Below are positions 25,431 to 39,600 of a stretch of 64,000 nucleotides of DNA, piece by piece (position 1 is the stretch's first letter; the number at the start of each line of letters is the position of its first letter). The position numbers were made by a program, and so were the translations under genes. Source of the stretch: Solenopsis invicta. Lineage: Eukaryota; Arthropoda; Insecta; Hymenoptera; Formicidae. The stretch is taken from the NCBI RefSeq assembly GCF_016802725.1, contig NC_052666.1, positions 24,891,497 through 24,955,496 on the forward strand. The letters run 5' to 3'. The notes under the pieces were generated by a model. It searched no databases. It saw only the letters and a list, made by a program, of their open reading frames with translations, and was not told where the DNA came from.

Positions 25431-27652
25431 TACCGAACATCGTTGAGCATCCAAACTGAATTTGGACATAAAATATAATTTAAGAAGGACTTTAATGCTG
25501 TTAAAAAAAGATACAAAAAACAATTGTTATCCCAATTGTTATATTGCGATTGTTTCTTATTTCTAGATTGACTATATATAACAAAATAACAACAGTAATA
25601 ACGTCATGTCCTTCAAATCGCGATCATGTTATAAGAAATTAGACATTTTATATCATAGAAATATCAGGAGACAGGTAATGCACGATGTAGACTTTAATCT
25701 CTATTGTTACTGTTACGCTATTACGACACTAGTTTCTGATACCGTACGCGTAGTCAAGCGTTACTTACTTAGAACTTTTATAAATGATTTAACGCTGTCT
25801 CATAATGTATTGCAATATAATAATACGTAAATGTATCCTTGTAACAAAAATAACTCAAAAGAAAATTACGTATACTACACCTAATCAGTTGAATTTTTAC
25901 AAGCTAGCATTAACTTTCCAATTCAAACACTAACTAAGCGTTTCTTTTTTGAACTTGCAAAAACACATTTTAATTATATATGTTGAAAACTATATTTCCA
26001 AGCACATAAAAGCATTATGCACATTGTATTAGCGCAATAAAAATCTACCGCGATTTAATTGTAATTAAAAATATAAAGTCGAAGCACGCGAGTCTCTATT
26101 TGCGTAATGTGTAATTAATTAAATAATCATTTTCCTTATACTGTATATTTTTAAATCTTCGTGCAGTAGTAGACAATAATCAATTTATTAACATAAAAAA
26201 AAGATATTATATTTTGATTAACAAAATTAATTGCACATATGTAAAGTATTATAAAATTATGTGTGTGTGTATGTAAGATGTAACAAAAATTTTTCTATAT
26301 ACATATTGATTAGATTCTATCGTATCAACTTAGATTAGAATTGGGTAAATAATATATATTTTTTTAATTACATTAAGTTAAAATTAATTGTTTATAAAAT
26401 TAATTTCCTTATTGCAGCTACGCGAACAAAAAACTAATCCAAGTGAAAAAGATGTTAAATATAAATTATTGTTAACTTTTAATTTTTTAACTAATTACTA
26501 TTCAACTTTAATTTAGACACACTAGACTACGTATAAAATTATCACAACAGTAGTAATTGTAGGCCAATTTAATAAATTTACGTTCATAAAAAAGGTATCT
26601 CAGTTTAATCTACCAATTTGTTAATAATTTGTACAATTACAATGATAATAAAGCAATATGCATGGATGGTGTAGCAATGTTCCATGCTCTTTACATACAT
26701 ATACGCCGCGTCATATTTCACAAACTCCATGATATGTACCATCTCAATGCATATATTAAGGATATCATCAATACCCGGAAGATGAATGCAATTAAATTTC
26801 TATATATTAACAAGAAATTGAATTATTGTCACAATGTCAATAAATGGAAAATTAATGTATAATAGAAAGACATAAATACTGTTAGGAAATTTCTTTCGCA
26901 CAGCACTTGTATTTTTTTAATTTCTAAATTTACTGCAGATATTGAAATTTTTAATAGCAATTTAAAAAAGTGGAGGTTGAAATTTATATTTATGCTCCTT
27001 GCATGAGAAAGATATTCTAGAATATTTAATTTTACTTAGAAGAGTTGCGCGTGTAAGTCTCAGAAGATATCACCACATATGAAGATGAAAATAGTACCAA
27101 GGTAATGCAATGGCGTTTGTGCCATCTGCTTCATTGTATCGTAAATTTAATTACTTTTCGATGTACACGGAAATTAATATGCATTAGAGCCTATTTAATA
27201 GGAATGATATTCAACCGGTATTGTATAAAAGCAGCTGCTTAGCAAACTTCGTAAAATAGTTTTAATTGAAGATCATACCATATCATATGGAACTGCACTT
27301 AATTAATTTGCATAACGATTACATAACGTTTGATACATAATATTTTCACGACTAAATCAGTTAGAAGTTTAAAGTACTTGATATTGTTAATTATGTGCAT
27401 GGAATAAATAATTTCTGACTATAATATTGCCAAAATATTATACCGTATTATATTTTAGTAAGTTTAACTAGTGTTATCCGGTAAAAGACAAATTATAAGT
27501 GCTAACAATCATTAATGATATCTAAGAAATATACAATTTTGTGTATAGTGTAATATTAGAGTGTGATTATTATTATTTCATTTATCTCATACATTTATTA
27601 TTATTATAGCTATTAAAATTAAATATAATTTTGTTCTTACTATTTCAGAAAC

Positions 27653-30600
27653 ATGCAAGATCACAATAATTTCTGGATTGTAGTTCTCCTCATTGCAGTG
27701 CTTTTGCAAGACAGTTCGCTAGCAATTGTAAATACCGAAGATGCCACAACGCGCCCGAAAAAACAGACTGTTTCATCGCATATTGGTAATTTTTGCTTCT
27801 TTCTCAAGCAGAGAACTTATATCACAAAGTTTTATATTAATTTAATAAAAATTTAATAAATTCAAGTTTTAGTTTTGCTAAAATATATTTTTGTAATTTT
27901 TTATATTATTACAAAGAATATATATGAGAATGATTTGAACAATATCAATAGAAATTGATTCTTTAATGTATTGAAAATAAAAATTTAAATTATATATATA
28001 TATTTATATATTTTATATTTTTATATCAAAAATATTCAATTACTTAAAAAAAGCATTACATTTATTTTACAATCTTTTTTTTCATTATAATTATTTATTG
28101 ATTATAATTATTTTATTAAAACTTTTACAAAACATTTTAAATACAAATACTTAACTATATTAATTTAAAATCAAAAAAAGAAATTGTATCATATAAAACG
28201 TTCTCTGATGTAAAATTATGCAATTTACTTCTGGCACACATCAATCCTGAGACATTCTTTTTCCATTTATTTTTCAATTATGATCAGATTTACATTTAAG
28301 AGGAAGAAGTTTTCTTTTGTTTTCCACGATAACAAGAAAATCAGTAATAATAACGAGATAATAACAAGATCAATTGTAACATGCGACATGGCGTAGAGAA
28401 ACTATTACTGTACACTGAGAGAAAAAAATTTTTTTTAATGAGAAAAATATCAAAATATAAGATTTCCTAAAACCATACATTTTGATGCAAACATTTATTT
28501 ATTCTGTTTAAGTAAAAACATTTACTTTTGAGTAAAAAGATATATTACCCTATAATTTTGTATTATTACATTTTTTACATTGTAATAAGTGATTTTACAA
28601 ATAAGCTAATGATATTATTAAATTTAATTGAATTGTATTCTTGGATTAAAAAATCTGATTATCTTAAATATGAAACTAATCTAATAATAAATTTTCTAGA
28701 ACTGCAAGAAAACAGTACTTGATTAAAAATTATTTCTTCATTCTATTTATAAAATATTTCAATGAAAACACATTTTAATTTGACTGTAAGTAAATATATT
28801 ATTAAGACCCACCACAAGAAATAAGTTTTTTAAATCAAGTCTTAATATTTCTTTTTGTGTCAAGTAAAATTCTTCTGTTTTAAGATATTCTTTCTCTCAG
28901 CGTATACATAGATCACCTCGCTCGTATAACAGGTAGGAGTTAATGGCAAGAAATGGCTCATGAGATAGAAAATGAGATACAAAACAAGCATACATGCACG
29001 TTCGAGTGCGCGTTCCTAAAAGGCATGTTACGTTTTCAAGAGAATGTCTATCAACGCGATGCAAAATCGAGTAAATGAAAGGTTACTCGAGACAATCAAG
29101 GATTCTCCATCTACGCGTAGCTATCTAATCGCACGAAATGCACTCATGTGAAATTACATGCGCAAACTCACTGTGAAAAGTGTAACGTAAACACAATTCG
29201 ATTTTTTCTGCGACGTGTAACTTATTATACTAACGTATAAATACACGTACCATAAACATTCGGTATAATAATAAGAATCTTCAAAATGGAAGTATTATTA
29301 AAGTACTGTTTCGTCAAAGTTTTTCTATTCCTTAATACGGGAGGTAATTTTTCTGTAAAAATGTTCAAGGCATTACGTCTATATTGCAGTTCAACAACTA
29401 TATTCCATAAACAACATTCACGAAATATTTACCGAGAAATTATTACCGTGTGACCCAAGAAATTATCGAATCGTGACGGTAAAGCCTGTCGCCAGTCTAA
29501 TATTTAAACGGTGAACCAAGTGTTGCGAAAGATTATTCCCTTACCTGTCGTATATAGTTCATTGATTATATCACTGATTTTACAAAAAAAGTTATTTCCG
29601 GGAAAAAAGTTTTTTTCTAACTGGAGAATAACGGCAAAATCCGATTAAACAATTTAACAAAAAAAACAATGTTTCTGTAAATTAAACATTTTACACAAAA
29701 AAAAATACTTGTAAAAATACCTTTAAATAATTATCTTTTCTTAAAATATAATTTCCTAACTTCTGAAGAAGTAATTATTTTTCCAAAAATTTTTTTCTGG
29801 TAACAATAAAATATTATCTTCAAAGTCCATAATTTGTTAAGAAAATAAAAATTTTATTATAGAAAAAAATATTTTCTTGGAGCACACAAAAACAGTTAAT
29901 TTTTTTTTTTTCATAAAACTATTCAAAAATAATAAGTCTAATTACTTGATGACGGGTTTAAAAATTATAAATAAATCTTGTTCTTTAAGACGTTAAAACT
30001 AAAAATAATTTATATAGACATATCTTTTTGTTCTAGGAAATGTACGATAGTAACAAAGAAATTGTTTTCTTGAATGCATTAAATATTTTCCAAGGATTAT
30101 TGGAATTATTTCCTAGAAACAAAATAATTTTACTGAGAAATAGTAAATTTTTTTCTTGTACCAATGCAATTGATCTATGTACGGCGGCACGAACCGATTA
30201 TGTCTGACGTCGATGTAACATTTAACGTTCACAGTAAACGGTGAAAGGTTCTCCCGCGCTCGTGGATCTGTTTAAATCATGAGTCTACCGGTTTTATTGG
30301 TGAATCTACATTAATCGTCCTAGCTGCTGCGATCACTGCCGTATTCGAGATAGCAGATACGATAAACGAAAGGAGAGCGCTATGTATCTGTACGAAGTTT
30401 AAGATAAATGTCTTCTGTCGCGTATAAACTGTTGTGATCGCCTTACGTGGGAAAGCTTTACGGGACTTACTGCTCGCTAGCATTATAAAAACTCAATGAT
30501 CGTTTGTGAGGTTATTGCAAATAAACTTTAACATTGTCAAAAAATTGAGAACATTGATAAAATGAAACTATGGGCATATATCTCTGTTTTGAATATAATA

Positions 30601-33600
30601 AAAGAAAAATAGTTGAAATTTGTAACTATAGTTGAATATTAAGTTATCATGGGTATCTCCATTTTTTTCATGATGAGCTTCTTTTTTATATAGTTATTAC
30701 TGCTGTAATGTTAGTTGTAATATCAATATAATGTGCTACAAAAAAAATTTACTCAGGGTGTAAATATAAATAATTTAATATCAAAGGTTTCTCGCTCGTA
30801 AAATCAAAACAATAAATAATAAAAAGCCAAAACGCGAGATATAATAAATTAGTTATTCTTTATAAAAAATATATAAATTTATTCTATTAATAACGTACTG
30901 TTGAACGTTTCGGCCTCATTACAAATTTAAATGTTTAAATATTCCTTCATAATATGTCCCTCGTAATTGTTTGATCGTATAATCGATAATAGTAATTAAT
31001 CATGATCACGCCCGCGCTTATTTTATTATTTATGGCTATAAATAATATATTTGTTCATTGAAGCACGGAAACATCAAAGAACAGAACGTTTCGACCTGAC
31101 TTGGTTTTTTATAAGCTGTCAACTACTTAAAAATTCAATTAACTTTTTATAATTAATTTATTAATAATAATAAATATTGTTCTTCACATTTTATGTTTAC
31201 CAACATAAGAATTAAAACACAGGCACGTCAAAGTTCGAATAAATATGTAACACGTGAGTACAATAATTTTCTTTTTTTAAAATCAGACGAACTGTTTAGA
31301 TTATGAACCGTTTCATTATAGATCTATTATAAAATGATATTGTATAAAACTGTTTTGTCATTGCCACGCAAGACTAGCTTGAGTCTAGGTAATGGAATTA
31401 TAGATCACGTTGGATCAAATAATGTAATTTTTGTTTTCTAATTGATTTCTAGAGAAACAATGCAAATAGTTGGGTATTACATAGATTATGGAATTTTTTG
31501 TGTGAATTAATAAGTTAAGGTAAATTTCCATGGGTATAACTGTAGTGTTCGATCTGTACGCGTCTATTTCGGTGGGAGTCATGTACATACATAAGTGAAA
31601 GTATGACAATACAAACAAGATGAATGTAGTTCAATAATGAATATTTATTCCCTTGTTGTTAAATTCTCATGTTTTTTAATCTAGAAATTCTTGGCAAATC
31701 CATCAAGTATATCAAAATAAAAATTATATAACAATTTATATCTTTATTTAAGTTAAGACATTAGTCTGTTCCTTTATGTATATAATTTATAAAATCAATC
31801 TTTTATTATATTTAGGTTCAAAATCTAAAATTCTAGTATTGCTTTAATCAATTAAATAATCATAATTAATGTAATATATATTCTGAGATAACTGAGTTTC
31901 GAAGAATGGAATTCTGATTGATATTGTTTATGTAGTTTTTCAATCTTGTTCTTAATTTTTTTTTATTTGTTCTATATGTACGAAGCGTCACAGTTCTCAC
32001 AACACGTATCTTATATATTATATCATTGTTACAATATTGTTATGTGGAGGAGTTTTTATTTTTTTGTAAATAAATCTTCCAAGTTTGTTCAAATACTTAT
32101 AGCTTACAAAAAAATTGTTTATTTATTGTTAATGTTACTAATTTAATTTGAGGAAATTTTTATATACGTGATTGTTCTATTATTCGTCGATTTATTATCA
32201 CCGTGAATTTTTCGACATTATTAATCACTTTTATATAAAAAGGTTAAATTATGACAATTGCAACCATTTCTTTGTCAATGTAATACTTTGATGTTATTAT
32301 TACTAACGTAATAAGCATATAATATAATAACTATAAATGGAGCTCCAAACCATAATTATTTTAAATAACATTCAATTATAGCCATAAATATCAAATACTT
32401 TTCTCTCAGTGTGTTGGTTTATATGTGTACCTATAATTTAAACTAATTTACAATCTGTTTAGAAGAACAAGAAAAGAAACTTCCAGATTTAGAAACATCG
32501 GAGGCTACATATTACAACTCGTTTACAATTCAAAATCATCTCTCTAGTTCCTATCGTCCATCTGTTTATCATTCTTCAACTCCAACATTTATGTACTATC
32601 CATCCTCGCCAGACGTCCAAAATTCCATGTAAGTCAACAATTAAAGTAAATATAAACGAATATACAAAGAATTAGGTTTAAATGCAAAATATTAGAATGT
32701 TAAAAATTACTTAGCAAACAAAAATAAATTAAGATGCATAAAAATTAATTTTGACGTTTTCAAATTTATGTTTCTTTCTTTAAAATTTACTTGAATCCAA
32801 AAATGATATGAATTCAACATGATGAATAGCTCATTTTAAATTTCATTTTATTTGAATACAAAAATAATATAATGAAGACATGAATCCATCTAAATTCAAA
32901 ATGATGAGCGCATTTGATATTTTAATCCATTTGAGTTCATTTGAATCCATAAATACTCGGAGACTTTAAAGCGCAAACTCGGATAAATTAAAATAGTCAG
33001 CAATTTTCAATTTATTTGAATTTATGTTTGTTTGCTAGGTATTTTTCATTATTGTACACGTGATAAGAAAATTGCTATTACTTGATCTGTACTTTTCATT
33101 CAAGTTACCCTTTTGCTTCTGGTCCAAATACGAGCTTCGGTATTCATGAACAAATTAAGTGTGGCGACACTTTTTCCCAAGTCTGTCAAGATTCCCGATA
33201 TCGAAGTTACGACGGTTCCTGCAATAATCTTCAAAATCCCACGTGGGGCCTGGCCAATACAAGATATGGAAGGCTCATTCGTCCTCGTTACAGCGATGGT
33301 AAATTATATTTTATTTTATAACATTAATGCTATTTCTAATGTTTGTTTTATTCTTTGGTACACGAATATTCAATTTTTAATAACAATCATTTAAAAAGAC
33401 ACGTAACAATGTATGATTTATAAATGTTAAATATCTTCTTTCTCACTAAATTCTAAAGTAAAATCTTGCCTTAATAAAGACTAGAAGTTTTCAAGAGATT
33501 TGTAACTTATTAATTATTTTGTTGAAATAATTGTATAAGAGAAAGAACTGTATATTCAACAGAATGTAGAATTTTTAGGTGATAGTAAAGAAAGCCTTGA

Positions 33601-36600
33601 ATCTTAAGAAAAGAAACTAAGAATAAGGGAAAATTACTGGTATACTATTGAATAACTAAAGTTCCTCAATAGCATATCGATAACTTTTTCGCATTCTTGT
33701 AGGTTTTTTCCACAAGGGAGATTAGATAATCAATTTTCATTCGTTGCGTCAATCCTATTCCCTTCTAAATTTTGATATGGTTGGTTCGGCACAAACGATA
33801 AACAACTCAGATAACATGAACATTTTCCATAAACATCCTCTACCCTATTCAGCAAGAAAAACCTTATTGATCTGCGAATATAGATAGCATAGTACAAAGG
33901 ACTATCCAATACAGATCGAGCCCTAAGAGAGATAGACATAAGATAGACTCCACATTCACTCTTTTGATTCATTCAAAAATTGGAGCAAAACGGCAAGAGA
34001 GGCAAGATATCGGGATTTGTGAATATTTTTTTGTGTGAATATTTAAATTTTCCAAATTACAAAATCAAAAGTAATAAAATTGTAACAACTAACTTTGTTT
34101 TCTAATTATGACGTTTAAGTATTCATGACATTTAAATATTCTTTACATAAATATTTAAATATATAATTAAACAATAAAGCTTTAAACGCAATTTTTTTAA
34201 TTTTTATTTTATTTTATTAATTAAAATTATTTCTTAAATCTTGTATGTTACTGACCTTGTATATAATACCGTATTCTAATTTCTTCAAAATTATTTTAGC
34301 TTTGATGTTAAAGTGTCTACTTTCATTGTGAAAATGATTAATATTACAATACAAAAATAATTTTTTTTCTCACATTTTTAAATAATTTAGAGTTAGAAAG
34401 TTCTTGTTATGACATTCTTATTCGGAAAAATTTGTTTCCAAAACGTTACCATGTATTATGTTTTGCTGCACTACGAAGCGACTAATAATTATGTAGGTCT
34501 CGTTATCTTCCACAATTTTATTTTACTTACAAAATAGATTTCACTAGAAGATTTCACCAATACATTTTGACGATAAACGCAAATGTGAAATAAATTCGAA
34601 CGCGTGTCGATTTATAGAATTGCGCGTCGAACCGTAACGTGACGAAACTGAAACTAGTTTTGACGTTAATTTCCGATATGTCTTAAAATTTAATGCAAAC
34701 ACACTTTCTAATATAATTAAAAACTTTTTTTATTATTTCTTAAAAAATTTTTTAATTTAAATTACATAAAACGTTTTTTTTATTACAAGAAGTTTCTGTA
34801 TTTTTTACATGTAAAGAAATTTTTTAAAAAACAAATTATTTTCATTTATTACAACATTTCAAATCAAATAAATCAAAATTCAATTCAAAATGTGCGTAGT
34901 AGTAAGTGATTGGTAAATAGAATATATTAGTCTTAATCAAACACTAATGTTTGATACTGTTATTTTTCTTTTCTTTTTTTTCAGGAATTCGAGCACCATC
35001 GGGATCAGTCTTCGGGACAAATCTTCCGTTAGCTCGGGCCGTCAGTTACACGATGTTTCCAAACAATGATGTCGATGATGCAATATGGACCCTATTAGCA
35101 ATGCAATATGGACAGGTTATGACGCATGATATGGGTTTGATCGATGGCACAACTCAATCAAGTACGTTTTACATTTTTATTATATATAAGAACTGTGTAT
35201 CACTCGTTAATAAATGGTAGCTTTGCGCGCGGATTCTCGTAACACTCAATAAAACTGAATTTTTCGAAAATAATTGTTTCCTTGTAGTTTCACGGGCTAC
35301 ATTCGAAACTGTTTATTAAATTATTGTATATATACATAATTTTAAGAAATAAGAAATTAAAGTCACAAAAAAAGATTTTAATATATTTTGATATATAATT
35401 ACTTATACTAACTATGATATGTGACGTGTAGGAGATATCTTATTGTAACCAAAATGAACATGTTAAAAATTTTAATCCTTAAAATTTATTGTGTCGGTTA
35501 TGATAATTAACGATTATGCTTAAGCTACCAAATTCTAACAGCACATGATATCATAGAAATATTACGATATAGTATAAATATTCATACAATATCATGATAT
35601 CGTACGAATGTACATACCATGTGCTGTTAAAGAATGTTTTTTTTATTTATGTTATTTCACAATTATATAATCGCAGAATCGCACAGCACACGATGTTGCA
35701 CGTTTGACGGTCAGATAGCATCAGACTTTGCGACGAATCCCCGATGCTTCCCAATATTGATACCTGCGAACGATCCGGTGTATAGCGGATCTTCCATTCA
35801 TTGCCTGAATTTCGTTCGTAGTACAACTGACCTTGATCGTGGTTGTTCGTCTCCGCATAAATCATACACAGCAGAACAGGTTTCACATTTGTATTTTTTG
35901 TTCATTTATTTTTGCTTATTTATCGCTCATTATACAGATATGATAATGAAAAAACTACAATGTACTTATTCAATGTTATACATATTACGCGATAGAAGAA
36001 GGTTGCAAACCTGATATCGCATTATCTTTGACATTTTGGTTCTCTTATTTTTAAAATAAAATATGTTTTAGATTATATTCTACACTGACTAAAGAAGATA
36101 CTCAAATCAAAAATTCAGAAGATTATAAAAAAGACTTTAAAAAATATTTGATAGTTAATAAATATTGTCTACTTACTCAAATTTATTCTAAACTAAGCCT
36201 TGATAATTGATTCACTTTTTGTCATTGTTTCATTATTAAAAATTACATTTTAATAAATTTTTTAATCAATAAATCTTATTAAAAGAAATATATTTTCCCT
36301 GTAAAATTTTGTTTTTTCTGTTTTTGTATGTAAATAATAAAGTAAAAACAAAACTTGAACCAATTTTCAGAAATCCTTTATGTGTTGTCAAAGTTTTGTA
36401 ATTCTCTGAATTTTCAAGTTGAGGTTTTTTTTATGAAAAAAATATTTTGGATAAACTAACAAGAAAAATACAAAAATACATTCTGGTTATAGTAAAAATT
36501 TCTGATTATCGTGATTAAATTTCTGATTACCCTTTTTTTCCTATTTTCTAATTTCTACTTAATACTTATGTCTAGATAACAAGTTAACATTATTTGTTAT

Positions 36601-39600
36601 CACTTTGATGTCGAAATGCTGTCTAAGGCCTAAACATTATTTTAACATTAAAATGACGATCAATAATATGAACTACCTAAGTAGATTCTACTTAATAAAT
36701 ATTTAATAATAAACTTAATTGTTAATACACAAATTTAATTTTCTATTCAATTTTACGGTCAATCTTCATTTTTCTGTAGTTGTTATAAATAATAAATACT
36801 TTACTGATAAAAAAAGTTTTACGTTTAATTATAATTTGCATCCATATAATTCTGATAGGTTTCAATTTAGAAGATTAATTAATTCGCGGTTAAAATATGC
36901 AATACTTTTCAGCTGAATACTGTCACTCATTATTTGGACCTTTCGCTCGTTTACGGATCGAGCAATGAAGTTGCTGCCAGTCTACGAGCCAATTTCGGCG
37001 GTCGTTTGAATGTGGAATTAAAACATAACAAGGAATATCCACCATCGGCTCCTAATAGAACTACTATGTGCGACACAGTATATGAATTCGAACCATGCTA
37101 CGCTACTGGTAAGAATAAACACGCCTTTGCTATTGCTATGCATTTCTATATGTATAATATTCAATTCAGGAGTGAAAATCTCGTATCAGATTACACATTA
37201 AAAATTGACAATTGCAAATTGATGATTAAATTTGACTAAACAAATAATTTTAAAAATTAACAGTTAAAAACTACACATATGTTAACTACTTAAGTGAAAT
37301 ATATTAAAACAGTATTGAATCCTGAGATAATTTTGTATCGAAAAATGAGTTCCCTATTTTAGTATTTTCTCCGTATACTAAATTAACACAGTGTTATTAT
37401 GATACTAGTCTGATATGTATAATATGAAAAACAAACAGCTAAATTATAAGCAAATTAATTGATTGTGTAAATTACATAAATAGCGGGCAATATGGGAATA
37501 TACTAACGAGTAAGTACCACGTTCATTGGTAATGACAAAATGTGTAGATCAATACGTTTGACATTGTTATGAATAAATAAATTTACAATATTATTTATCA
37601 TAATACGATTTATCATAATACGACAGTCTATCTTAAATAGCTCATGATATATTGTATTATTTTTCAAATAATTTTAACTGCAATTTGTTTTATTCCAATT
37701 GATTGACTTTTAAAATTTACAATTTACAATCCTCAATCTTTAGTGCGCAGTCTGATACCGTTCCTTTGCTACAAATAACATAACTTAAAAATTATAATTT
37801 CTTAGTTGTCTGCAAAAAAAGATAATTCTGATTGAAGAATTGAACATACCGAATAAAAAGTTAATAAAGCTTTTATTAATCCAAAATTAGTAGACCAAAA
37901 TTGTATTTAAAAATAATATTACTAAATTTTAATAATTTTAACTGAAAAGTTTTGACTCTGTGTTGTTTTTGTAGTAGATGGGTAATATCGGTTTAACATG
38001 TATTATTTCTGAATAAAGATACGCAGTTAAAAAAAATTATAAAAAAGTAAATTTTCAGGTGATACGCGAGCCAATCAAAATCCACAGTTGACGATTTTAC
38101 ATATCGTGCTCCTCAGAGAACACAATCGCATTGCTGATTATTTGACACATTTGAATCCTCATTGGAACGATGAAACAACATTCCAAGAAACACGCCGAAT
38201 TGTGATCGCTGAGCATCAAAACATCGCATATTATGAATGGCTGCCAATCTTCTTAGGTTCGAGCATTTGGATTCTTTCGCGAGCGTTTAGTATTCTTCAT
38301 ATTTTACATCACTAAATAATTTTTTAATAAATCTCTCATCAAACTATACCGTTTTAAAATAAAACAAGATTATAAAAAAAAATACAGTTTTCAGTTTTAT
38401 TTAGAAATAAAATTATGATAGAAATGAAAATTAAAATAAACCCAAATTTACATATCTCTCTTCTTTAAAATGTATTTTTTTAAAACTTTTCTAATAATTT
38501 TCTTCTTCACCGAGATATCTTTTTGAAAGATGAAAAAATTTGTAAGCATTTTCTAATTTATGAACGGTAATATACAAATTTCAATTTCTTTCTACAATAT
38601 TAATAATGATTAACGTACATTGCAGGTATGCAACAAGTTTATGAAAACAAAATCATTTATAATACTCAGGATTACGTGGACGATTACGACGAAACAGTCA
38701 ACGGTATCGTGCTGAACGAACACTCGAATGCAGCGATTAGATATTTCCATTCAAATATTGCCGGATTAATTAAGTAAGTATTAAGTATTTAACAATTTTA
38801 ATTAATGCACGCTATCTTAATATTATCTTTTATATATTATCTGCTTGAATAAACATGTAAATAGAAACGATTATGAGCAAATTATGATAATACCATTTGG
38901 TTCTATATAAATTTACAAGTCAAATTTCTAGATAAAAATATTGATCTTCAAATTTACTTTTTGTTTATTCCGATATTAAATATCAATCTTTTTACGAGAT
39001 AAACTGTGCAATCAAATTATCAGTTGACAGTTACTTAAATTAACATATATATTACTTAAATTAATATTGAACAAATAAATAATGAACGGTAAAATATTCA
39101 TGATGAAATTATCATAAACTTTGCTATTAAAATAATAAAGTTTATTTATCAGCTTAGTGTTGGAAGATCGATCCCCCTTCGCTGCTCTGAGATTGAGCGA
39201 TCACTTTAACCGACCTGGTATCATAGAGAAGGGTAACAATCTCGACGATTTAACGAGAGGTTTTACGTATCAGCCGCAAAAAAATACCGATGTATATTTC
39301 GATAAAGAGGTATCTATAAATCAAAGATACATTTTTACTTTTATTTTTATACTAAATGTTGCTTACCTACAATAAAAAATGTAAAATATTAAAAAGGAAC
39401 ACTCCCTTAGAAGACCGGTTTGCATTCAGTAACTGTTGTCTGTTAAGAAAACTCTAATAAATGTTAGTGCAAAAATTCATTATGATCATCTTGCTCATTT
39501 AAAAGTTATTTACTTAAAATTTCAGCACAAATGAATTTTCACACTACATAAGACATTGTAAGTCAAATTATTTGTTGTTTTATTCTTTGTAGTGATCCAA

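Larger units (their letters stand above)
21108..27648 (+). other. Predicted 6.5-kb leader intron of peroxidase B
   Basis: AT-rich and without supportable coding exons. It contains a foldback element (22468-22643), a tRNA-like T-arm (23577-23593), an (AC)n tract (23872-23910), an inverted pair of related segments (about 23945-24090 and 24425-24560) and a (GA)n tract (25381-25428). It is an intron only if the promoter at 20907-20942 drives gene B; otherwise it is intergenic. Confidence 0.35.
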
